A DNA stretch of 64,000 nucleotides from Plotosus lineatus (lineage: Eukaryota > Chordata > Actinopteri > Siluriformes > Plotosidae): NCBI GenBank assembly GCA_024760905.1, contig CM045729.1:85061050-85125049 (forward strand), read 5' to 3'. Positions 23,436 through 35,133 of this stretch are shown piece by piece; position 1 is the first letter of the stretch; each line of letters begins with the position of its first letter. The notes beneath the pieces were generated by a model that did no database searches, had not been told where the DNA came from, and worked only from the letters and a program-made list of their open reading frames with translations. The position numbers were made by a program, and so were the translations under genes.

Positions 23436-23775
23436 TTTATTCATTCAATCATTAATTTCCTCAACCACTTAATCCTAATTAGAGTCACAGTGAGGCTGGT
23501 GCCCATCTCAGCCAACTCTGGGCAAGGTAAACCCTGGACAGCTTGCCAGGCCATCGTAAGGCCAAAATTCAGACAACCACTCATACTCACTCCTAGGGTA
23601 GGTTTGGAACAGCCAATTAACCTTCTCTGTGGGAGTTAACCGGAGTACCTGGAAGTAACCCATGCAAGCATGGGGAGAACATGCAAACTACATACAGACA
23701 TGCCTGAACTGGGAATCGAGCCCAGGTCCTTCTTGATGTGAGGCAGTCATGCATACCACTACGGCACCGTGCCAA
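23436..23775 (-). mobile_element. V-SINE-like SINE
   Basis: A minus-strand copy with tail (reverse complement of CCTAATTAGAGTCACAGTGA), the body GTTTGCATGTTCTCCCCATG and a head with B box GGGCTCGATTCC near 23715. It directly abuts another SINE at 23776. Confidence 0.8.
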
Positions 23776-24085
23776 CCCATTTTCTGAACAGCTTAATGCT
23801 AATTAGGGTCGCGGGAAGGCTGGTGCCCATTAAAGCTGCCTCTGCATGAGGCCAGAGTACACCCAAGACAGTTCACCACACCAGATAATCACAGGACAGA
23901 AACATCCTGAGGGCCTACTCTTTACAGCAATGTTCTTTTACATGCCTCTCATCACAGACAGTGGAAAACATGTCTGATAAGCTAGTTGGCCGCAATAGGA
24001 TAATTCAGTGATAGTGGGGCTTGAACCCCCAGTCTTCAGATCAATAAGCCAACACCCTACCACTGGACCACCACTAAACCACCTT
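23776..24085 (-). mobile_element. tRNA-derived SINE, same family as 3081-3424
   Basis: The tail is near 23790 (GCTAATTAGGGTCGCGGGAA), and the tRNA-like head at 24070 reads TGGTGGTCCAGTGGTAGGGT in the reverse direction, with a B box GGTTCAAGCCC near 24032. It is diverged in the middle. Confidence 0.8.
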
Positions 24086-24507
24086 GCAAAGTACAAAACC
24101 TAAAGGATCTCCTGCTCACATCCTGGTTCCAGATACTACCGCATTCCTGCAGAGGTACTGTGGAGTTTATTCCTTGATAGTTCAGACCAGCTTTGGTGGC
24201 ACATTGGGGACATGCATACTATTATATATTATAGGCAGGTGCATTCGATTTTTGTTTTAATCTGTGATAGAGTATATATGCAATGCAAGACCTTTAAAGG
24301 GAAAGAAGGCAAATGTTATGTAATAATCAGGTCAATTACATGACCCGAATTCAGTTGTAGTGCATTAAAAAAAAGCAAACCGAAGGCAAAATGTTCCAAC
24401 AATCAACAGGAAATGAAGACTGAAGTAAAATGCTGGTAGAATATCATCAGTGAAATAAACCCAGTCTCCGACAATATCTATAGGTTTCAAATGTTAATGA
24501 ATCAATA

Positions 24508-26118
24508 CAGTGGTATGAAAAAGTATCTGAACCTTTTGGAATTTCTTACATTTCTGCATAAAATCACCATCAAATGTCATCTGATCTTTGTCAAAATCAC
24601 ACAGATGAAAAAACAGTGTCTGCTTTAACTAAAACCACACAAACATTTATAGGTTTTCATATTTTAATGAGGATAGCATGCAAACAATGACAGAAGGGGG
24701 AGGAATAAGTAACTGAACCATCATATTTAATATTTTGTGGCCCCCCCCTTTGGCAGCAATAACTTGAACCAGACACTTCCTGTAGCTGCAGATCAGCCTG
24801 GCACATCGATCAGGACTAATCTTGGCTCATTCTTCCTTACAAAACTGCTGTAGTTCAGTCAGATTCCTGGGATGTCTGGCATGAATCGCTGTCTTGAGGT
24901 CATGCCACAGCATCTCAATGGGGTCAAAGTCTGGACTTTGACTTGGCCACTCCAGAACGTGTATTTTGTTCTTCTGAAACCATTCTGAAGTTGATTTACT
25001 TCTGTGTTTTGGATCATTGTCTTGTTGCAGCATCCATCCTCTTTTTAGCTTCAACTTTCTGACAGACGGCCTCAGGTTTTCCTGCAAAACATCCTGATAA
25101 ACCTTTTGAATTCATTTTTCCATTAATGATTGCAAGTTGTCCAGGCCCCGAGGCAGCAAAACAGCCCCAACCCATGATGAACCCTCCACCATGCTTCACG
25201 AGGTGTTGATGTTGGTGAGCTGTTCCATTTTTTCTCCACACATGACGTTGTTTGTTCCTCCCAAACAATTCAACTTTGGTTTCATCAGTCCACAAAATAT
25301 TTTGCCAAAGCTTCTGTGGAGTGTGCAAGTGCCTTTTTGCGAACATTAAACGAGCAACAATTTTTTTTTAGACAGCAGTGGCTTCCTCCTTGGAGTCCTC
25401 CCATGAACACCATTCTTGGCCATTGTTTTACATATAGTTTATGTGTGCACAGAGATATTGGACTGTGCCAGTGATTTCTGTAAGTCTTTAGCAGACACTC
25501 TCTGTTTTTTTTTTACCTCTCTGAGTATTATGCGCTGAACTCTTGGCGTCATCTTTGGTAGATGGCCACTCCTTGGGAGAGAAGCAACAGTGCCAAACGT
25601 TCTCCATTTGTAGACAACTTCTCTGACTGTCGATTGATGAACATCCAGACTTTTAGAGATGTTTTTGTATCCTTTCCCAGCTTTATACAAATCAACAATT
25701 CTTGATCACAGGTCTTCAGACAGCTCTTTTGAGCGAGCCATGGTGCACATCAGACAATGCTTCTCATCAAGACAAGTCTTACCAGGTGTGGGTTTTATAG
25801 TGGGCAGGGCAGCTTTAAGCCACTCATCAGTGATTGGGCACACACCTGACTTAAATTGTTTGGTAAAAATTGGTTTCAATTGCTCTTTAAGTCTCCTTAG
25901 GCAGAGGGTTCACTTACTTATTCCTCCCCTGTCTGTCATTGTTTGCATGCTATCCTCATTAAAATATGAAAACCTATAAATGTTTGGGTGGTTTTAGTTA
26001 AAGCAGACACTGTTTTTTCATCTGTGTGATTTTGACAAAGATCAGATCCCATTTGATGGTGATTTTATGCAGAAATGTGAGAAATTCCAAAAGGTTCAGA
26101 TACTTTTTCATACCACTG
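24508..26118 (-). mobile_element. Tc1-like transposon, copy A (complete ends)
   Basis: Inverted repeats of about 210 bp start with CAGTGGTATGAAAAAGTATC at both ends, flanked by TA (24506-24507 and 26119-26120). The minus strand carries a Tc1 transposase in pieces: N-terminal HTH (25690-25439), a middle part with WTDETKVELFG (25346) and a C-terminal part with [10 protein letters not shown] and [15 protein letters not shown] (25087-24827). All three DDE residues are present but there is a stop at codon 12 and frame breaks. Length 1611 bp. Copy B is at 36930-38544. Confidence 0.95.
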
Positions 26119-26221
26119 TAGCTTAAAAGCATTTGTAACCCAATATTAAAAATGCTACATTCATTTATGATTGTTTTGATATTCAATTACTTTTGGCTCT
26201 TCAAAAAGTGAGACCACATAT

Positions 26222-26400
26222 TAAACTGTGGAGCCTGTGGTGTAATAATTAGGATGTGGAGCTCATAATTAAGAGGTCATGAATTCAAATCTCTCTGGGC
26301 AAGGACTTAACCGCAAGTTTATCCCATCTACTCAGCAATATAAATGGCTGCAGCAGGCTTGAATTTGAAAAGTTCAAAAGTTCAACATTCTTTACTTTAC
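26222..26400 (+). mobile_element. tRNA-derived SINE remnant (family with GTGGTGTAGTGATTAGG head)
   Basis: The head GCCTGTGGTGTAATAATTAG and B box AATTCAAATCTC match the better copy at 30756. It ends in a TTCAAAAGTTCAAC tail. Confidence 0.65.
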
Positions 26401-26459
26401 ATATTAAACTAGATGGGAACTCATAGAATGCAAGGTACCTCCACCATGTTCAAATTGTT

Positions 26460-26640
26460 ATAGCTTGATATGGTTATAATAATTTGGCAGACACTCTTAT
26501 CCAGAGTGACATACAATTTTATATAACTGAGCAATTTAAGGTTAAGGGACTTGCTCAAGGGCCCCACAGTGGCTGCTTGGCAGTACTCAACACCTGCCTT
26601 CTGGATCAGTAAACCAGAGGCTTAACCACTGTCCGACCAT
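26460..26640 (-). mobile_element. SINE-like repeat (ATCCAGAGTGACATAC type)
   Basis: It contains the ACTCTTATCCAGAGTGACAT and CTTGCTCAAGGGCCCCACAG blocks of a repeat very common in teleosts. On the minus strand a tRNA-like head is suggested by GGACAGTGGTTAAGCCTCTG. Confidence 0.55.
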
Positions 26641-26819
26641 AATATATGCACCCATCCACCCATCCATCCATCCACCAATTTCTTCCACTTATCTGAGATT
26701 AGGTCACAGAGGCAACAAGCCTAGGAGAGAAACTCACGGGACCATCTCACCACTCACCTCACCTCACCTCTAGTGAGTTCTATGTCTGGCCTGGGGTCGT
26801 CTCCCAATTTTTATGCGCA

Positions 26820-27050
26820 GGTAACACCAAATACATTTATCAACCACCTTATGTTCAAGCATGGTTTTTCTCATGGAAAGTCAATACTTAGCACCGAAGT
26901 CCAGTAACAAAAATCACTGCTTGGATTCAGAATAAGGAGGCCATTCTTCCCAATTACTTCCATCCAGGTTACTCCATTGTTGTCCTCATGGGCATTGAAG
27001 TCTCTGAGGGTATCTTCCTGGACACTACCCAGAGACCCCAAGAAAGGTGG
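26820..27050 (-). pseudogene. LINE endonuclease remnant
   Basis: The minus strand reads DFNAHEDNNGVTWMEVIGKN (about 27000-26940), matching the GDFNAHVG motif of apurinic-type endonucleases of fish LINEs, followed by NPSSDFC. Only this part of the domain remains. The same remnant is duplicated at about 36000-36230 on the plus strand. Confidence 0.7.
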
Positions 27051-27394
27051 GAAATTTGAACTGTAATTTATTGCAAAACCACAAACAACAATATAGAACC
27101 TTCCCAACCTCTGGAACTTGCCGTCACAAAAAGCCATCAAGGAAGAAAACTCCAACACCGAGGCACTTAGTCGAGGAACTTGTGAGTATCCTTGTTCCCC
27201 TTTTTCTGGGGAAGGTTTTTCTAAATCTTTCCTAAATCCGCAACTTCACTTCTCCCCCGGGACCAGTTTGCCCTTAGAGATCCTATTAGTGGCTAATCAC
27301 CAACAACCCAGCTTCAAGAGCCATGGAGTTCTCAAATCCCTCTACCATAGTGTTTCGTGTGTGATTTGTCTGAGGGTATAATATTACTGCATAC

Positions 27395-27690
27395 ATTCAT
27401 CAATTCAATCCTAATTAGTGTTGTGGGGAAGCTGGCGTCCATCTCAGCTCAATCTGGACACCCTGGACAACTTCCCAGAGCATTGGAAGGTCAACCCATA
27501 TACAACCATTCACACTCCACGTTTTTGGAGTGTGAAATGATGCCAAAGTACCTGGAGAAAACACATGCAAGCACAGGGAGAACATGCCACCTTCATACAG
27601 AAATGCCCCAAACCCGTGAATCAAAACCGGGACCTTCTTACTGCGAAGCAAACATGCTAACCACTGCACCACTGTGCTGCCCAAGGTATA
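27395..27690 (-). mobile_element. V-SINE-like SINE
   Basis: A minus-strand copy with the tail near 27410 (CCTAATTAGTGTTGTGGGGA), the body with GCATGTTCTCCCTGTGCTTG and a head GCACAGTGGTGCAGTGGTTA near 27670. It spans the right limit of the inverted duplication (27513), which cuts it in the other copy. Confidence 0.85.
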
Positions 27691-28151
27691 AAATAGTATA
27701 ATATAATATAAACCTATACACTACATTATTTTTTTTTAATTAAAAGTGTGAGTTGTATAGTCTTTCTACTATAAACAATATTGATGCCATTACATCATTA
27801 CATTATTCATGTCCATGATGGATTTATATCATTGACTGCATAACACATGGGCAGTTTTGTTGGCCTCAAATTAAAAGTTGTCAGAAGTCTAACATTCTTG
27901 TTGGCTGGTATGGCTCCTGCCGTTCTCATGTATTTAAATATAGTCTCTAATCCCTAAATTGAAGTGTTAGTTCCCCAAAGTTGATAGGTGCACAATTTTT
28001 ATTTTCCTGAAGAAATCTGGTTTTAGAGTGTTATTTTACTATGAAGTCTAAAGTCTCCATCAACCTGCAATTGATGGAAAAATCCAGATGAGATTGGCTT
28101 CAGTTCGAGCAGTGTGCTCTCTAAGGTTCATTACATTTAAAAACTTATTTG

Positions 28152-28450
28152 AACTGGTGGCACAGTGGTGGAATGGTTAGCACTTCTGCTTTGGAGCAAA
28201 ACAGTCCTGGGCTTGTGCCCTGGTGTAGGTGTTTCTGTGCAAAATGTGCATGTTCTCCCAGTGCTCTTGTGGGTTTCTTTGGGTACTCCAGTTTCCTCCC
28301 ACAGTCCAAAGACATACGCATAAGGCTAACTTTCTGTTCCAAATTGCAAGTGTAAATGTGTGTTAGGAAGGTTGTATGTGTTGGCCCTATGATGGTTACG
28401 GCAAGCTGTTTAAGGTTTTACTGCCAGTTAGGCTAGAAAAGCCCCAGGTT
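28152..28450 (+). mobile_element. V-SINE-like SINE
   Basis: The head GGCACAGTGGTGGAATGGTT, a degenerate B box, and the body with CTCCCACAGTCCAAAGACAT are clear; the tail is diverged. Confidence 0.8.
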
Positions 28451-28636
28451 CCTCATGATGAGATGTGTTAAGTACTTTGGTTAATTATTTTAAAACAAAA
28501 TATTATTATTTTTAAATAAACAGGAGAATTGGACAAGCTATTTAGTCTTAGCAGCTATACTCATTGTGAGGTCAGAATTATGCTGACAACAATTTCCTTT
28601 TTTTAAAAAAAATTTATTTATTGAGATATAAACATA

Positions 28637-29345
28637 CCGTATATGACGTGATAAGTGCCCAGGGCTCTTAAAAAAGTGTAGTGGGTGAGCAATTATTAAA
28701 ATGATCACCAGCAGAATGGAACGGTAAGTTCTTATTAAAATCAAGGTGTTAAACATGATAATAACAGAACAATAAGAGTTTTACTGTTTTACTTCATTTT
28801 GTGTTATCAACCAAACTACTTACATGAAGCTGAAAATAAACAGAAAACAGCATACAAAAAGACTTTTCATTCCCTAATTTTTCACTCCCGGTGCTTTTCC
28901 TTTAAACATTTTCCCAAGTAAAATGAGCCAATCAACAGAATGTCAACTTTAGCACACGGAGCAGGAGAATCGGGTGAAAAATCCTCATCATCACTTTCTG
29001 ATTGGTCCATATCTGGCTCATAACTACATTCATTCAGAGCATCCTATAGTTTTGCTTTCGCAGGTTCTAATGGTTCATCGGTTGTTGGACATTTACCAAG
29101 AGGACAGAAAAATATTTTCCTGTTTTTTAAAACATGGAGGAACAGTCAAATATGTTGTTACTGATGAACATTATAGACATTTCCCAGTGGCAGAGCGTCA
29201 TGAAATACCATGTAAACTCACTTTTACAGGCAATGAACGCCTCATTTTACGGTTACAGAGACTGATCGAATAAAATTGGTAAGTTTGATCTACGATTTTG
29301 CTCCCAGTACACATAGGCGGTTATTAGACGTAAGATCAAAAACAT
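28637..29345. mobile_element. TIR-bearing DNA element (family D), copy 2, right end lost
   Basis: The left end CCGTATATGACGTGATAAGT follows TA (28635-28636) and matches the inverted end of copy 1 at 17822-18699. The interior 29070-29330 is almost identical to 18374-18640. The right end is missing where the (TA)n tract starts. Confidence 0.7.
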
Positions 29346-29350
29346 TGGGG

Positions 29351-29356
<6 letters not shown>

Positions 29357-29442
<86 letters not shown>
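29357..29442. repeat. (TA)n microsatellite
   Basis: About 43 uninterrupted TA units preceded by a run of G. A short (CA)n follows at 29503-29521. Confidence 0.95.
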
Positions 29443-29443
<1 letters not shown>

Positions 29444-30049
29444 AATCCCATAAGACGAATTTAGCTTCTGCTTTTAACTCATCCTTAAGTGAGCACACAT
29501 ATACACACACACACACACACACCTAGCCAATGAGCACACATAATCAGAGCAGTGGGCTGTCACATATCACAGCGCCAGGAGAGCAGTTGGGAGGTTTGGT
29601 TGCACTTCAGCCTTTGAGCAACTGTAGGTAACAACAACTCTCACTACCTCCACACTTTTTTTCTGCTGGTTCTGAACTAGTAACCCTTTGGTCCAAAATC
29701 CCCTCCTCTAACCAATAGGCTATTGCAACCCTATTGTCTTAGTGATAACATTTTTTAAATAGACACATTAATATTCATAAATATTCTGAGCGGAAACAAT
29801 TCCTAGAGAACATCCCTAGTGCACAGATAGTGGTTTGACAAAATGACAGATCAAAAACTGCTTAGTTTCCACACAATATAAAGTAAAGTGCCAGCTGCAG
29901 CCATGTTATAAAGTAAACAGTCTGTGGTCTGTGTAAATTTCTGATGTCAGCAGTCCACCACAGTGTGTGGAGTTAATGCTTTATTTTTCTTTTCATGGTT
30001 GAGTTCATTACATAAGCAGACAGACTTCTCATTTATCTTTCTTCTCATT

Positions 30050-30310
30050 TTCTAAATGCCACAATCCTATCAGGGTTGCAGGGAGGCTGGAGCCTATCTC
30101 TGCCATTACTGGGTGAAGACCCCTGGTAGAATCTCAACAGCTCATCAGGCCACTGCAGGGCCAACATAGACACAGCCTCTCATACTGAGACCAAAAGACA
30201 AGTTGGAGGAGCTATTCAAGGCTTATGTTTTTCAATTGTGGGGAAAAGCCAGAGTTCCTGGAGGAAACTTACACAAACACGGGATAAACATACAACCTCA
30301 TAAACATTTT
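30050..30310 (-). mobile_element. V-SINE-like SINE remnant
   Basis: Tail (CCTATCAGGGTTGCAGGGAG) and body remnants on the minus strand. The 125-codon plus frame at 30203 overlaps its end and looks accidental. Confidence 0.6.
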
Positions 30311-30755
30311 GTTTTTGAGAGATATGACAAAGCTTTCCTGAGCAGATCAATGCTTAGTTACTTATTTAGGCACTGTAGTCCATTCACTGAACTTAATTTT
30401 TTTAACAGGGGGATCGGTCACTGCATAGAGGCATTGTTTTGGGAAATGAAGAGAAATAGAGGAACTGTAACACTTCTTTCACTTCACTCTCACACAATGC
30501 ACAAGGGTCTTGATTCTGGTTGTTTATTTGGAGGATTAGTCCAAAACAGGCAGAAAGACAAATGTTTTGTTCACTTATAACACTGTATATCAGTAGCCAC
30601 CAGACAGAAAATAGTTTATCTACTTATTTGTGATCACTTTAGGCCAATAATTTCTGAGGTGTTTTTATTCTTATACTTCAAATAGAACTCCATTGTAATT
30701 AATGCAGCAATTTGCATTTGAAGTGATTTTTAAATGTGTATTATTGCTATAAGTG

Positions 30756-31025
30756 GGGCTGGTGGTGTAGTGATTAGGGTGCTGGGCTCATGATCAGGAG
30801 GTTGTGTGTTCAAATCCCAGTTAGACCCTCGCTGTGCTAAGACCCCTGGACAAGGTCTTAACCACAAGTGTGTCTCTATTCACCCAGCAGTACAAATGGG
30901 TACCAGTAAAAATATACTGGGAAGGTAACCTGCAATGGACTAGCGTCCCATCCAGGAGGAGTTGAACTCCTGATTGTTTCATGCTTAGCCACCAGGCTTG
31001 GGTGTGAAAAGCCCAATAGACTTCA
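30756..31025 (+). mobile_element. tRNA-derived SINE (third family)
   Basis: The head GGGGCTGGTGGTGTAGTGAT and B box GTGTTCAAATCCC form a clear tRNA-like promoter. The body has CCTGCAATGGACTAGCGTCC and the end GAAAAGCCCAATAGACTTC. The same block is seen near 39945-40020. Confidence 0.8.
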
Positions 31026-31094
31026 CCTTTTTTTACCTATTATTGCTATAAAAGAGTGAGACTGTATTGTATTTATGCTTATACCTATGTTTCA

Positions 31095-31310
31095 CCTATT
31101 GGGGCAGTGGTGGTCTAGTGGTATAGGGCTCAGGATCGCTGATCCTAAGGTTGGGGGTTCAAGTCCCACGCTCCACAGGGTTGTCCCTGTCCCCTCAGTG
31201 CAGCTAACTGGGTTATCAAAGGCCGGCCATGTCTCTCACTGTCTATGGTGTGAGGCATGTAAAAGAACCATTGCTGTCTTTCGACAATATTAGGCTGCAA
31301 AGCCATCAGT
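31095..31310 (+). mobile_element. tRNA-derived SINE head and body
   Basis: It begins GGGGCAGTGGTGGTCTAGTG with B box GGTTCAAGTCC and runs into the CTCACTGTCTATGGTGTGAG block; the 3' tail is absent. It belongs to the family of 3081-3424. 31310-31890 shows no feature that I recognise. Confidence 0.85.
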
Positions 31311-31894
31311 GTGTTTCTACATTTCTAATCAAGAGTCGGAGTCCCCTGAGGCAGTTCGTTCACAGTAACATTCTGGTAACTCCTGTAGTGGCACTGGAAC
31401 CCAATCGTATCGGCACTTGCCCTTCCATATGATCCTTTCCGGTGGTGCCGAGAGGGGGGGGGATTTCCTGCTTGGGTAACAGCCTGTTCTCCATTACTCC
31501 TTACCCCGGCTCTGCGCACTGGAGAATATCACCAGCCAGGATACCAGCCAGAGCGCAGCCACGGTCCTTCGGGACTGACGGAGGCCTACCTATGTTTCAG
31601 CATGTGAAAAATAGTTTTGATTCAACATATAGACTTAAGATCCAGAGACATAGTATCCAACTAACCGACAAAGATACAACACGCACTTCACTATTTTGTT
31701 GACAGTCTGAAATCCAATACCACCACCACCATCTCCGAGCAACACCACCACTATCTCCTAGACACCTGCTGCAGGCATTTTTCAGCTGCTGGACAAATGT
31801 CAAAAGCTGGTCCACTTCGTTTAAAGCATGTGTCCTGATTCGATTGCATTGCTTCTCTGGAATTGACCTCCTGGAGGATAGCCTGCATACACTG

Positions 31895-32075
31895 GGCTTC
31901 TTACACCATCTCAGCCGACCCTGGACGGCTCATCAAGTCGTTGCAGGGCAGAAACACACTGACAACTATGCAGCTACTCTTGAGGAAAGTCAGCAAAGGG
32001 CCTCTCACCACAGATAATAAGAGATATGGCTAACCTTTGATAACCCATTTAGCGGGACTGGGTGGGGGGAGATGG
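31895..32075 (-). mobile_element. SINE body fragment
   Basis: A minus-strand piece of the same SINE family (TCAGCCGACCCTGGACGGCT to GATAACCCATTTAGCGGGAC). Head and tail ends are missing. Confidence 0.65.
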
Positions 32076-33669
32076 GGGGATTTTAAATTAACGTAAACAT
32101 CATTATTTAAACCCTACGGAAATGTTTTTCATTGCAATTTGCCAGAAATTTCTCTTCTCACTCCTTTTTATGCTATCCAAGTATTTGAAGAACATTGTAT
32201 ACCCAGCCAAACACACAAACATGTCTTTTAAATTTAATTATTAAAAAAAGAGGTAAAAGATGATCAAACTATTATTTGTACACATGAAACAGTGATTTAG
32301 GATGGGTGGTCTGTTAATGGTCTGACTCCAGCTTGATCCTCTTCATGTCAACATTCTTCAAAGAAGTGGATGTGTGTTCTCAGTTGATATGGAGCTATGG
32401 TACACACAGATGGAAAGTCTGAAGTCCTGAGGAAAATGTTTCCGGATCAGGTGATCTCATTATGTGGTGTCATTGGGTGTCTGGTCCATTCATCTGATAT
32501 TGCAACCTTCTGATTTTTTTCTGTGTTGCTACCTTAAATTTCGAGTGTATAGTCATCCACTTCAGACTCTTGAAGCCCGAGAGCAGGGGTCACCAACATG
32601 GTGCCCATGGGGCACCAGGTCGCCCATAAGGACAACATGAGTCCCCCGCAAGCTTGTTCAGGGGCCGGGAACCAATGACTCCCGAGCCAGACGTGGCTCT
32701 TTTGATGACTGCATCTGGCTCTCAGATAAATCAGGTGGCCTTTCTTCACAGAATAACTAATACATAATTTCGCTGTCCTTTAAATAAAAATACAGAAAAA
32801 AACCATCAACTGAAACAAAAACATAAATAAAAATCACACATGTCAATCTATACATCTATTTTCAATGCCATTTGTCGCTGTGGCTCGCAGCGGAGAGCCA
32901 ATCCTTTCTGTACTGTCTGTGTGTGGGCAGGGCTGATACCTTGAAACTCTTGGAAACTCTGAAATTTTATTGGATTATATGCAACAGCCTGCGCGAGTTG
33001 TTTTTGGGTAAAGAGGTAAATTTCCCTCGTTTTGATCATCCTATGTGCAAGAAGCCAAGCAGAGCTGGCAAGCAAAACACAAATGGACAGACAGGAAAAA
33101 ACTTCAACCTGCAAACCAGCTGATTGGGACCATACTTGTCACCTCTCAAGCATCAAGCGTGAGACTCACGCATTTCATCTCCTCCTCAATATCTCATGCA
33201 TTAATACAATTATTTCCCAATTTTATTTTATTTTATTTTATTTTTTAAGGATGTAATGCGAGATCCTTTACCGTAAAATCAGATACATACGCGCACTTAA
33301 AAACTAAAGGTTGTGAAACTTGCTCAAATTATATTTTCATTTACTAATTTAGTTCAATGTAGATTTAGTTAGAATTGTTAACATTGTTAATAAGTTTCAG
33401 TTTGTAATTCCATGTGTTGTTGCAAGGTTGCTGCACAGGATACTTGCCATCGATATGAGTAGATTTGTTAACATGGTTAATTAGTTTCAGTTTGTAAACT
33501 AATTGTGTAGTTGCAAGGTTGTTGCATCTGATACATGCCATCTATGAGCAAAGACAGCAAAGATTATTATAAAGAATTATTTGGATAAAACTTCAAAAAA
33601 GAGAAATTTTACAATTAATACTTTACTTTAGCCAATCTTGAAATGCATGAAATGGCTTAAAAATCACTC

Positions 33670-35133
33670 TTAAAAACCCTTAAAACCAAAATTTTCTGGG
33701 GAGGCTTTGACCCTCCAGAAATGAAGGGCTATGTGGCCAGCTGTGTTAGTGATTCTGCGCAGGTGTTTGTGCTGGCATGCATCCAGTTTCTTCAGGCTGC
33801 TTGATGTTGGGGCACAGCTGTTGCAGTTGTATAGCATGATGGATGTGCAGTATGTGTCAGAGAGGTGGAGTTTCTTCTGTACTGGGATCTTTGATCTACA
33901 CCAGATTTTCCAGGAAGTTTGGAAAGCGATGTTTCCTAGGTTGCAGCGCAATGTGATATCTTCATTACTGCAGAGTAGTGAGGCGAGGATCTTGCTTTTT
34001 AGCCAGTCTTCTTTTCCTCGGCATGCTTGACCTTCTTCGTCCAATTCTGACTTCTCGGCTAAGAAGACATGAGTGTATTCAGTCTTGGTTTCATTCATAA
34101 ACAGGTTGTATTTCTCTAGGGTGTTTTTAGTGATGTTTTGAAGGATGTCAAGCGGAGGTCTTTCTTCATCGAGGAAATCCACATCGTCAGCGTATTCCAT
34201 CTCCAATGGCATTCTGATGTTGGAGATTGGTGGTTCAGACCTTGATGTTGATGTCCTTATTGATTGTAGGGCAGTTGCAAGATAGCAGGTGAAGAGAACT
34301 GGTGATAGATTGTAGCCTTGTGGGAAGCCGATGGAAGTGGTAAACTCTACAGATGTTTCTGATTTCACTCTAATGACTATTCTCGTTTCTGCTAGGCACA
34401 TACGGACCAGTCTGAGTTCATCTTCATTGCATTTGGCCTTGAAAAGGGATTTTAGAGTTTGCTGATGCTTGATGGTGTTGAAGGCTTTTGAGATGTCAAT
34501 TCCCATTTTGTGGAAGTCCCATTTCCTTGACAATACAACAGAGACCAGCATTCGTTGTTCCCATACAATGTCTCCGGCGCTTCTTCCTCTTTTGAAGCCA
34601 CTCTGACAGGTTCCTGTGTAGGTGTCGATCTTATCTCTTATTCCACGCAGTGTGATGGTGGAGAGGATTTTCCTTATGCTGTTCAGGAATACTATTGGTC
34701 TAAGGTTTGCTGGTGGCCCTGGCGGCTTCCTTGGTTTTGGCTGCAGGATCAAGGTTCCTTGTCCGAGGCTTTCGATTGGAATATGATGTTCAATGGATTG
34801 GTTGACAATGGCGGCAATGTTTATGGAGACAGTGTCCTTGGCTTCCTTGAAGAGCTCGCTGTTGATGTTGTCTGGTCCAGCTGCCTTTCCATTCTTCAAG
34901 GCTTGTATGGCGTTTTTGACTTCCTCGTCACTCATGGGTGTCTGGAGAGGTCTTGGGTTGCCGGTGAATGGTTCGAGTGGGTCGTCCTCTTTGTCTGTGA
35001 ACTGTTCTTCAAACCATGTTTTTAGTGCCTCTGCTTTTCCCTTGTCTGAGCCTATGAAACAGCCTTCTGCATCGTGAAAAGTGATAGATGGATTTGGCTT
35101 AGCTGCTCTAAGTTGTTTAGTGGCTTTGAACAT
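33670..35133 (-). pseudogene. LINE reverse transcriptase ORF
   Basis: An open frame of 487 codons without stop. Seen in order: GKAAGPDNINSELFKEAKD (RT block 1), SGFKRGRSAGDIVWEQ, MGIDISKAFNTIKHQ (catalytic Asp), GFPQGYNLSPVLFTCYL (block 4) and EYADDVDFLDEE (YADD active site). A C-terminal region follows to 33670. The N-terminal part of the protein is in the next block after the Tc1 composite. The long frame suggests a fairly recent copy, yet the split makes it dead. Confidence 0.92.

Larger units (their letters stand above)
26119..27513. repeat. 1.4-kb segment duplicated in inverted orientation at 35525-36929
   Basis: Base by base the segment can be followed on the opposite strand from 36929 down to 35525. 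It includes a SINE remnant (26222-26400), a second SINE-like piece (26460-26640), a LINE endonuclease remnant (26820-27050) and the tail half of a V-SINE (27395-27513). Together with the Tc1 element it forms a 3-kb duplicated unit. Here the V-SINE continues intact to 27690, so this locus is the likely ancestral context. Confidence 0.92.

Noticed and set aside
30203..30580. 125-codon plus-strand frame
   Set aside because: Overlaps a SINE remnant; no recognisable motif or splice context.
31095..31170. Possible tRNA gene from A and B boxes
   Set aside because: It is the head of a SINE repeated many times in the window, without a proper acceptor stem or anticodon arm.
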